Source: Polaromonas vacuolata (GTDB lineage Bacteria > Pseudomonadota > Gammaproteobacteria > Burkholderiales > Burkholderiaceae_C). From it: a DNA stretch of 64,000 nucleotides. The notes below the pieces were generated by a model that was not told where the DNA came from, searched no databases, and saw only the letters and a list, made by a program, of their open reading frames with translations. Position numbers and translations under genes: made by a program. Shown piece by piece: positions 57,250 through 64,000 of this stretch (position 1 is the stretch's first letter; each line of letters begins with the position of its first letter). The stretch is from positions 2,475,501 through 2,539,500 of the forward strand of contig NZ_CP051461.1 of assembly GCF_012584515.1 (NCBI RefSeq), written 5' to 3'.

Positions 57250-58761
57250 ATGCACAGCCCTCACATCTCAAAAAGCTATGCACTGCACGGATCGCAGGCC
57301 AGTCACCAAATCGAGCAAGCCGCAGCCAGCGCCCTGCCCCCGCACAGCTTGATGCAGCGCGCCGGTCTGGCGAGTGCCAAGTTGACGCTGGCGCTAGCCC
57401 CGCATGCGCGTCAAATTTGGATTGCCTGCGGCCCGGGCAACAATGGCGGCGATGGCTTTGAAGCTGCACTGCATCTGCACCAATGGGGCAAAAATGTTGC
57501 GGTCAGTTGGACCGGGCCAGCCCCAAAACGCAGCCTGCCAGCGGACGCGCAGGCCAGTTATGACAAAGCGATAGCCGCTGGGGTACAAATCAGCCATGCG
57601 CCACCGCAGAGCTTTGATTTTTGTGTTGACGCCTTGCTCGGTCTGGGTGGCCGGATCGACAGCAGCAGCTCGCTCAGCATCCTCATGCGGGAATGGCTGT
57701 TACGCATGCGGGCCGGTACAGCGCCGCTGCTATCGCTTGACTTGCCCAGCGGACTGAACGGTGACAACGGCGTGATGAACCCTTTTTTCAAAACCAAACA
57801 ACCGACTAAAAATCAAAATAATATTTTTTGCCTAAGCCTACTGACGCTAAAACCAGGCCTGTATACCGGCGACGGGCGAGATGCCGCGGGCCAGATCTGG
57901 TTTGATGACCTGGACTGCCTCAACTCAAACCCTTGCGATTCGCCAAGCGCCTGGCTGTTAGGTGCGGACCGCGCAACCACTAGCCGCGACAACACTGTCC
58001 ACGCCCAACACAAAGGCAGCTTTGGCGACGTAGCCATAGTAGGCGGAGAGTCAAACGATAAAAGCCATATGAGCGGCGCTGCATTACTAGCCGCCCGAGC
58101 TGCGCTACATGGCGGCGCTGGCCGGGTCTATGTAGCACTGCTGGCCAACTCAACCCAAGGCATTCAGCTAGACCCCCTGCAGCCCGAGTTGATGTTTCGC
58201 AGCCCAGCAAAACTGGACATCGCGCAGCAAACCGTGGTTTGCGGCTGCGGTGGTGGGCAGGCGGTAAAAGCCCATTTACCCCGACTGTTAAGCCATGCCG
58301 CCAGACTGATACTGGACGCCGATGCGCTAAATGCAATTGCTACTGACACCGCATTACAAACGCTATTAAAAGAGCGTGCGCTCAACACAACCGTACTGAC
58401 GCCTCATCCACTCGAAGCGGCTCGGCTAATCGGTTGCAGCACAGCAGAGATACAGGCCGATAGACTCAAGTCAGCACAAACATTGGCCGATCGGTTTAGC
58501 TGCGTCGTGGTGTTAAAAGGCTCTGGCAGTGTGATTGCAGCGCCCGGCCAAACACCGCACATCAATGCCAGCGGCAATGCAAGGCTAGCCACAGCCGGCA
58601 CCGGCGACGTACTCGCCGGTCTGGTGGGCGCACGCTTGGCCAATGGTTTGCCAGCTTTTGAAGCCGCTTGCAGCGCCGTCTTTGCGCATGGCTTGGCAGC
58701 AGATCAATGGAGTGGTAACAGCGCTTTAACGGCCTCAGGCTTATTCAAGGTGTTGACTTAA
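57250..58761 (+). CDS. nnr: Bifunctional NAD(P)H-hydrate epimerase / ADP-dependent dehydratase
   Basis: Repair enzyme of 503 residues for damaged NADH and NADPH hydrates. The N-terminal YjeF epimerase half (about 1-210) shows LMQRAG, CGPGNNGGDGFEAA and the SLDLPSGLNGD loop. The C-terminal dehydratase half (about 225-500) has GGAGRVYVAL, VVCGCGGG, LTPHPLEAARLIG and the signature ATAGTGDVLAGL. The ATG at 57250 is chosen over an in-frame TTG at 57235; no good ribosome site is seen for either. Confidence 0.93.
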   Translation: MHSPHISKSYALHGSQASHQIEQAAASALPPHSLMQRAGLASAKLTLALAPHARQIWIACGPGNNGGDGFEAALHLHQWGKNVAVSWTGPAPKRSLPADAQASYDKAIAAGVQISHAPPQSFDFCVDALLGLGGRIDSSSSLSILMREWLLRMRAGTAPLLSLDLPSGLNGDNGVMNPFFKTKQPTKNQNNIFCLSLLTLKPGLYTGDGRDAAGQIWFDDLDCLNSNPCDSPSAWLLGADRATTSRDNTVHAQHKGSFGDVAIVGGESNDKSHMSGAALLAARAALHGGAGRVYVALLANSTQGIQLDPLQPELMFRSPAKLDIAQQTVVCGCGGGQAVKAHLPRLLSHAARLILDADALNAIATDTALQTLLKERALNTTVLTPHPLEAARLIGCSTAEIQADRLKSAQTLADRFSCVVVLKGSGSVIAAPGQTPHINASGNARLATAGTGDVLAGLVGARLANGLPAFEAACSAVFAHGLAADQWSGNSALTASGLFKVLT

Positions 58762-58803
58762 AGCTACTGCAATCAACGCTATTGGCTAACTGTTTTTTTC
58801 TGA

Positions 58804-59364
58804 TCAAGACACAATCATCAAGCCAATTTGCAGCAGCACCAGCAAAGCCAAAATCGACAAATCTATGCCGCCCACGGTAGGTATTACCCGGCGCAGCGGT
58901 GTGATTAAGGGGTCAATTAAACGTCCCAGCAGTAAATAGGCGGGCGAGCCGGGTTGCACCCAAGACAAAATCGCAAAACCAAACACCAAAATCAACAGCG
59001 TTTGCAAAGCCACGCGCAACAGCATCTTGATAGCAAAGCCAAGCAGAGCAAACATAGTCGCCGGCATGGCAATGCCCCCAGCGCCAGTCATCGCCCCAAA
59101 CAACAATGCCAAAAGCAAACCGTAGACCAGCGCCAGCAAGGCCGCCCCAATCAGACTAGCCCAATCGATGCGCGATTTGGCAATAGCCGCCGGCAAAAAG
59201 CGCCGCAGCGGTATCACCAGCCAGTTGGTAATAGCCATGACAAAACTGCCGGGCTGCTCACGCATGCTGATGCGGATCCAATTCATCCAGCCGCGCAATA
59301 AGCAAGCGCCTATGAGTAAAAAGAAGCTGGTCTCGAGCAGAAAGACGAAAATGCGCTCTAGCAT
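58804..59364 (-). CDS. YggT family membrane protein
   Basis: Inner-membrane protein of 186 residues from the ATG at 59364, with two YggT repeats: residues about 1-80 (FLLETSFFLLIGACLLRGWMNWI, ITNWLVIPLRRFLP) and about 95-186 (FGFAILSWVQPGSPAYLLLGRLIDPLITPLRRVIP, landmark PLITPLRRVIP). The family has been linked to membrane and cell-shape processes; no activity is proven. It follows rnr on the same strand across a hairpin. Confidence 0.9.
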   Translation of the reverse strand: MLERIFVFLLETSFFLLIGACLLRGWMNWIRISMREQPGSFVMAITNWLVIPLRRFLPAAIAKSRIDWASLIGAALLALVYGLLLALLFGAMTGAGGIAMPATMFALLGFAIKMLLRVALQTLLILVFGFAILSWVQPGSPAYLLLGRLIDPLITPLRRVIPTVGGIDLSILALLVLLQIGLMIVS

Positions 59365-59437
59365 AGAGATGCAAACCTGAAAAAAAATAACAAAAAATAA
59401 ACCATCGGCAGACCAAAAAGGCAACCGACAAAAACAA

Positions 59438-59471
59438 TAGGATCAATAAAGTATGGACCTTATTGACCCTA
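59438..59471 (-). other. Hairpin between rnr and the YggT gene
   Basis: TAGGATCAATAA and TTATTGACCCTA pair over 12 bases, the one mismatch being a G-U pair in the minus-strand transcript. It is in the 218-bp gap between the rnr stop and the YggT start. No T run follows, so it is a processing or stability element at most. Confidence 0.4.
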
Positions 59472-59582
59472 ATAGGCGCTCACAGTAATTGACTGCATTT
59501 CTTGCTGCTTGGCCCGACCAAGCGAGCTGGTCGGAATCGACACAAGCAACAAGACCTACGTCAACAAGACGCAATCAACAGT

Positions 59583-61892
59583 TTAGCGCCGCGTTTTTTT
59601 ACCCGGCTTGCGGCCGACTTTTTCGGTCGACTTACCCGTCGATTTTTTCACCGCTGCCTTGGGCGCTTGAATGGGCGAAGTTGCGGATCGGCTAGCGCTG
59701 CGCTCTGAACGTGCGCTGGATTTTTCACCCCTGCCCGCAGACGGAACACCGGCTCGATCTGCGCGTGGTGCGCGTTTACCGCGTTCTTGAGGCGGCTGAT
59801 CCGCACCATGAGCACCGCCCTTATCGCCGCCTTTATCACGGCCACCGCGTGCGCCTGCAGCGAGTAAATCATCACCCTCATGCAGCAGACGGAAATCAAT
59901 CTTGCGGCCATCGAGATCAACCCGGCTGACCTGCACCCTGACCCGCGTGCCTATCGCGTAGCGCAGCCCGCTACGCTCGCCGCGCAACTCTTGGCGCGCC
60001 TCGTCGAATCGGAAGTACTCACCGCCCAGCTCGGTGATATGCACCAAACCTTCAACATACATCGCGTCAAGGGTGACAAAAATACCAAAACCGGTAGCGG
60101 CCGTGACCACACCGCCGAACTCCTCGCCCAAATGCTCACGCATGTATTTGCATTTAAGCCAGGCTTCGACATCGCGGCTAGCTTCGTCTGCGCGTCTCTC
60201 GTTGGCGCTGCAATGCAGGCCAGCGGCTTGCCATGCAAGTTCATCACCGCTGAGTTTTTTAGGCTTTTGCTCCGGGTCTTTAACGCGTGAGGAAAGACGC
60301 TTAGAGAGCTTGGCTTCAGCCTCGCCCGGCGTTGGCAACACCGGCAACTGGTATTTCTTCTTCGCTAAAACTGCCTTGATGACGCGATGAACCAGTAAAT
60401 CGGGATAGCGCCGAATCGGGCTAGTAAAGTGGGTATAAGCCTCAAACGCCAAACCGAAATGGCCGTTATTCATAGGCGTGTAAATCGCCTGCTGCATGGA
60501 ACGCAGCAGCATGGTGTGAATTTGCGGCGCGTCTGGCCTGTCCTTGGTGGCTTGGGCAATTTTCTGAAATTCGCCGGGCGTTGGGTCATCGCTAATCGTC
60601 ATTCCCAGACCAATGGCCTTGAGGTAATTACGCAGCGCGTCTTTTTTCTCAGGCGACGGGCCCTCGTGCACGCGAAACAAACCGATATGCTTGCTCTGGG
60701 CGATAAAGTCAGCAGAGCAAACGTTGGCCGCCAACATGGCCTCTTCAATCAGCTTGTGCGCCACGTTACGAGTGCGCGGCACTATTTTTTCAATGCGGCC
60801 GACCTCGTCGCAAACTATCTGCGTTTCGGTGGTTTCAAAATCAACTGCGCCGCGCACGCCGCGCTCTTGCAGCAAGGCTTGGTAGACGTCGTGCAGATTG
60901 AGTAAATGCGGCACTAAAGCCTTGCGCTGCGCCGCTTCTGGACCGCGTGTGTTGGCCAAAATAGCGGCAACTTCGGTATAGGTAAAACGCGCATGGCTGA
61001 ACATCACTGCCGGGTAAAACTGGTAGGCATGAACCTCACCCTTGGCGTTAACCAGCATATCGCAAACCATGCAGACACGCTCAACATTCGGGTTTAGTGA
61101 GCACAAGCCGTTAGAGAGTTTCTCGGGCAGCATGGGAATGACGCGGCGCGGAAAATAAACACTGGTCGCTCTATCGTAAGCATCAATATCAATCGCACTT
61201 CCGGTCTCAACGTAATGGCTGACATCGGCAATCGCCACCAGCAAACGCCAGCCTTTGCCGCGTCCGACCTTAGCCGGCTCGCAATAAACAGCGTCATCAA
61301 AGTCGCGTGCGTCTTCACCGTCAATCGTCACCAACGCAATATCAGTCAAGTCGACTCGACCGTTTTTATCCGTGGGCCTGACTGCGTCTGGCAGCGTCCG
61401 AGCCAGTGCAATAGCTGCATCGCTGAAATCGTGTGGCACGCCATATTTGCGCACTGCGATTTCGATTTCCATACCGGGGTCATCAATCTCGCCCAACACT
61501 TCCTCGATTCGACCGACAGGCTGACCAAACAGTGCTGGTGGTTCAGTGAGCTTGACCACCACGATTTGACCCGTCTTAGCCAAGCCAGTCGCACCCTTGG
61601 GAATGAGCACATCTTGACCGTAACGCTTGTCTTCAGGCGCAACTAACCAGACACCGCTTTCTTGCAGCAATCGGCCAATGATGGGATTTGATGAGCGCTC
61701 TAAGATTTCAGTAATGCGCCCCTCAGGACGATTTTTTCGGTCTTGGCGGACTATGCGAACTTTGACGCGGTCTTTGTGCAGTACGGCGCGCATCTCATTT
61801 TGCGGCAGATAAATATCTGATTCGCCATCGTCGCGCAGAACAAAACCATGGCCATCGCGATGGCCCGATACCGTGCCTTCGTATTCTGCCAA
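59583..61892 (-). CDS. rnr: Ribonuclease R, with uncertain non-ATG start
   Basis: 3'-5' exoribonuclease able to digest structured RNA, about 769 residues. Cold-shock domains (EGTVSGHRDGHGFVLRDDG), the RNB catalytic core (TIDGEDARDFDDAVYCE with clustered catalytic aspartates), PDLLVHRVIKAVL, and an S1 domain (GIFVTLDAMYVEGLVHITELG) are in order. The tail (about 690-769) is very basic and Lys/Arg/Ser-rich. No ATG precedes the conserved N-terminus: the first usable codon is TTG at 61892, but the frame is open upstream to 61990 and encodes KTTHHSGGTPSAHAAASTASN. The N-terminal HTH found in E. coli RNase R is missing. Confidence 0.93.
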   Translation of the reverse strand: MAEYEGTVSGHRDGHGFVLRDDGESDIYLPQNEMRAVLHKDRVKVRIVRQDRKNRPEGRITEILERSSNPIIGRLLQESGVWLVAPEDKRYGQDVLIPKGATGLAKTGQIVVVKLTEPPALFGQPVGRIEEVLGEIDDPGMEIEIAVRKYGVPHDFSDAAIALARTLPDAVRPTDKNGRVDLTDIALVTIDGEDARDFDDAVYCEPAKVGRGKGWRLLVAIADVSHYVETGSAIDIDAYDRATSVYFPRRVIPMLPEKLSNGLCSLNPNVERVCMVCDMLVNAKGEVHAYQFYPAVMFSHARFTYTEVAAILANTRGPEAAQRKALVPHLLNLHDVYQALLQERGVRGAVDFETTETQIVCDEVGRIEKIVPRTRNVAHKLIEEAMLAANVCSADFIAQSKHIGLFRVHEGPSPEKKDALRNYLKAIGLGMTISDDPTPGEFQKIAQATKDRPDAPQIHTMLLRSMQQAIYTPMNNGHFGLAFEAYTHFTSPIRRYPDLLVHRVIKAVLAKKKYQLPVLPTPGEAEAKLSKRLSSRVKDPEQKPKKLSGDELAWQAAGLHCSANERRADEASRDVEAWLKCKYMREHLGEEFGGVVTAATGFGIFVTLDAMYVEGLVHITELGGEYFRFDEARQELRGERSGLRYAIGTRVRVQVSRVDLDGRKIDFRLLHEGDDLLAAGARGGRDKGGDKGGAHGADQPPQERGKRAPRADRAGVPSAGRGEKSSARSERSASRSATSPIQAPKAAVKKSTGKSTEKVGRKPGKKTRR

Positions 61893-62147
61893 AAGTGCAT
61901 TAGAAGCAGTCGAAGCGGCTGCATGTGCGGACGGCGTACCGCCGCTGTGATGAGTTGTTTTGATAAGCGTCTCTCGTAGTGGAGGTTTCTATAAATGGTG
62001 TGCGTGAGGTATTTATTAGCTCTACTCTAACGTGAACTATGGCTTTAAGTATGCAGGTGAAATATTTCAGAAATTATGAACTGCCTGGGCAGAAAGAGAG
62101 AGAAACAGGGAGAAAGCCATTTTTGTACTGTTAAGATATAGGCTTGT

Positions 62148-62232
62148 GCCCGGGTGGCGGAATTGGTAGACGCGCACGGTTCAGGTCCGTGTATCGCAAG
62201 GTGTGGAGATTCGAGTTCTCTCCCGGGCACCA
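62148..62232 (+). tRNA. tRNA-Leu (anticodon CAG)
   Basis: 85-nt class II tRNA with encoded CCA. Acceptor GCCCGGG/CCCGGGC; anticodon arm CACGG-TTCAGGT-CCGTG gives CAG; GTTCGAG-type T arm appears as ATTCGAGTTC. It is a monocistronic gene on the plus strand, divergent from rnr, with a good terminator downstream. Confidence 0.97.
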
Positions 62233-62275
62233 ATATAGCCTCATCATCATTTACCAAGTGATGATAATCAGTAAA

Positions 62276-62305
62276 AGCCATTGTTTTGCGACAGTGGCTT
62301 TTTTG
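62276..62305 (+). terminator. Intrinsic terminator of tRNA-Leu(CAG)
   Basis: AGCCATTGT-N6-ACAGTGGCT, a 9-bp stem with one G-U, followed by TTTTTT, 43 bp after the tRNA. Between it and rimO (62306-62534) I see no gene or clear regulatory site. Confidence 0.85.
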
Positions 62306-62534
62306 TTGCCCGTATAAAAATTCAGCATAAAAGTAGTCGCCGCGATAAGGGCTTTTACAGTGCAATGAATGCTCAGTCGATCACTGCGCGAATAGATTTA
62401 AAAAGTAGATACCAAGCATAAAACCTAGTTTTTTTATATGTATCAGCACCAGCCGACAAGCTTTGCCAGCCAGCACTCACGACTACCTACTCGTCATCAA
62501 GGCCAGCGCAACCGGCCTTGATTAGCGCCCTAAC

Positions 62535-63953
62535 TTAAAACGGCACGGCGACCAAATCATGCCCTTGGGTGCCGACAATCCGAGCCTTGGTGAATTCACC
62601 GACTTTCAGCGTCTTGCTGATTTTCTCTGGCGGCAGCAACTTAACCACGCCATCTATCTCGGGCGCATCGGCATACGATCTACCCGTGCCGCCTTTACGG
62701 CCCAAGGCTGGTGCGTGGTCTACCAACACCTGCATGGTTGCGCCTATACGCTGCTGCAGCTTTTGCACAGACACCGCTTCAGCCACGGCCATAAAGCGCG
62801 CGCGCCGCTCTTCGCGTAGCTCTATCGGCAGCATGCCAGGAATATCGTTGGCGGTAGCGCCGGCGACAGCGCTATAGGCAAAGCAGCCGGCTCTGTCGAT
62901 TTTGGCCTCGCGGATAAAGTCCAGCAAATGCTCAAATTCAGATTCCGTCTCACCCGGAAAACCTGCGATGAAAGTGCTGCGTACAACGATTTGCGGGCAA
63001 ATTTCGCGCCAGCGCGAAATGCGTTCGAGATTTTTCTCGCCACTCGCCGGACGCTTCATGCGCTTGAGAACATCGGGATGGCTGTGCTGCAGCGGCACAT
63101 CTAAGTAGGGCAAAATTTGCCCCGTCGCCATTAGCGGCAAGACTTCATCGACGCTTGGGTATGGATAAACATAATGCAAGCGAACCCAAGCGCCATAGGG
63201 CGCTGCGATTTCACCGAGCAGTTGCACCAACTCAAGCATGCGCGTTTTGACCGGCTTACCGTCAAAAAAGCCAGTCCGATACTTCACATCTACGCCGTAA
63301 GCCGAGGTGTCTTGGCTAATCACTAACAACTCTTTCACGCCGCCTTCGAACAGCGCACGCGCTTCGACTAAGACATCACCAATCGGGCGTGAAACCAAGT
63401 CACCACGCATAGAGGGAATAATGCAAAACGTACAGCGGTGGTTGCAGCCTTCGCTAATTTTGAGATAAGCATAGTGGCGCGGCGTGAGCTTAATACCAGC
63501 AACACCGAAAGAGTTGGGCACCAAATCAACAAACGGGTCGTGCGGCTTGGGTAAATTCAAATGCACTGCATCCATCACCTCTTGGGTTGCATGCGGGCCG
63601 GTCACAGCCAGCACACTTGGATGCATTTGGCGCACTAAATTGCCGCCGTTATCGCCAGCTTTCGCGCCCAGACAACCGGTCACAATAACTTTGCCGTTAG
63701 CAGCCAAAGCCTCGCCAATGGTGTCCAAACTCTCACGCACCGCATCGTCGATAAACCCGCAGGTGTTAACGATAACTAGGTCAGCGCCCTCAAATGTCTT
63801 AGAGGTTTCATACCCTTCGGCACTGAGTTGTGTGAGGATTAGCTCAGAATCGGTCAAGGCCTTAGGGCAGCCCAGACTCACGAAGCCGACTTTAGGTGCG
63901 GCTTTACGGGCTATGACTGGGATGGTTTGTGGGGGGGAAATTACTTCGCTCAT
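62535..63953 (-). CDS. rimO: Ribosomal protein S12 methylthiotransferase RimO
   Basis: Radical-SAM enzyme of 472 residues that adds a methylthio group to an aspartate of ribosomal protein S12. The N-terminal UPF0004 domain holds C29, C65 and C94 (second iron-sulfur cluster); the radical-SAM motif is C170-x3-C174-x2-C177 in GCNHRCTFC; a C-terminal TRAM domain (about 405-472) ends the protein. The [15 protein letters not shown] sequence distinguishes RimO from MiaB. Full length; the upstream gene lies outside the window. Confidence 0.95.
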   Translation of the reverse strand: MSEVISPPQTIPVIARKAAPKVGFVSLGCPKALTDSELILTQLSAEGYETSKTFEGADLVIVNTCGFIDDAVRESLDTIGEALAANGKVIVTGCLGAKAGDNGGNLVRQMHPSVLAVTGPHATQEVMDAVHLNLPKPHDPFVDLVPNSFGVAGIKLTPRHYAYLKISEGCNHRCTFCIIPSMRGDLVSRPIGDVLVEARALFEGGVKELLVISQDTSAYGVDVKYRTGFFDGKPVKTRMLELVQLLGEIAAPYGAWVRLHYVYPYPSVDEVLPLMATGQILPYLDVPLQHSHPDVLKRMKRPASGEKNLERISRWREICPQIVVRSTFIAGFPGETESEFEHLLDFIREAKIDRAGCFAYSAVAGATANDIPGMLPIELREERRARFMAVAEAVSVQKLQQRIGATMQVLVDHAPALGRKGGTGRSYADAPEIDGVVKLLPPEKISKTLKVGEFTKARIVGTQGHDLVAVPF

Positions 63954-64000
63954 CCCTTATTGTCTCAGAGGCTTCGCAGACTCAGGTCAAAACGGGTATT

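Noticed and set aside
62045..62365. 106-residue minus-strand ORF across the tRNA-Leu(CAG) region
   Set aside because: It is antisense to the tRNA and its terminator, with no family resemblance; chance frame.

Overview
The window reads as a chromosomal segment of a betaproteobacterium of the order Burkholderiales, most like the Comamonadaceae (Polaromonas/Rhodoferax-type). The main reason is the order on the minus strand: rpsO - pnp - quinone oxidoreductase - tpiA - secG - tRNA-Leu - nuoA to nuoN - DUF2818 - NUDIX hydrolase - DUF1178. Other support comes from mutL next to miaA, a separate nuoC and nuoD, and an endonuclease-type MutL. By eye the GC content is in the mid-fifties, apart from one very AT-rich stretch near 12.1-12.9 kb. 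No rRNA, CRISPR array, integrase or insertion sequence was seen. Species-level placement is inference.

Layout. 0-3 kb: an SsuBCA/TauBCA-like ABC importer, cut by the left edge, followed by a short-chain dehydrogenase. 3-6.3 kb: an acyl-CoA synthetase, a His-rich cation diffusion facilitator, and a DUF4160/DUF2442 pair whose first gene is frameshifted. 6.3-11.5 kb: a catabolic locus with an amino-acid-type binding protein, an Ldh-family dehydrogenase, an SDR, an L-2-keto-3-deoxyarabonate dehydratase-like protein, and a divergent GntR regulator that seems to carry two winged helices. 11.5-14.1 kb: a coiled-coil/HTH protein, about 1 kb of AT-rich non-coding DNA, a glycine-zipper lipoprotein and a DedA protein. 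14.2-21.5 kb: mutL and miaA, then an ATPase/permease/AttH-like set. 21.6-25.2 kb: three different toxin-antitoxin modules side by side (HipBA, HigBA, Xre-RES).

25.4-32.7 kb: a MarR-controlled tripartite efflux operon (MarR - outer-membrane factor - EmrA - EmrB) and a divergent ABC exporter. They share a short intergenic region with a perfect 11-bp inverted repeat and a consensus promoter that may yield a leaderless marR mRNA. 32.8-35.7 kb: glutamate dehydrogenase and three small housekeeping genes. 35.7-50.6 kb: the complete 14-subunit respiratory complex I operon, read right to left. 50.6-55.9 kb: tRNA-Leu(GAG), secG, tpiA, a quinone oxidoreductase, pnp and rpsO. 55.9-64 kb: an aminotransferase, bifunctional NAD(P)HX repair enzyme, YggT protein, RNase R, tRNA-Leu(CAG) and rimO.

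Most of the window is housekeeping. The accessory signal is concentrated in the toxin-antitoxin cluster, the efflux regulatory region, the DUF4160/DUF2442 pair, and the AT-rich island beside the coiled-coil/HTH protein. Nothing seen clearly qualifies as a wholly new system; the items most worth testing are listed in the findings.
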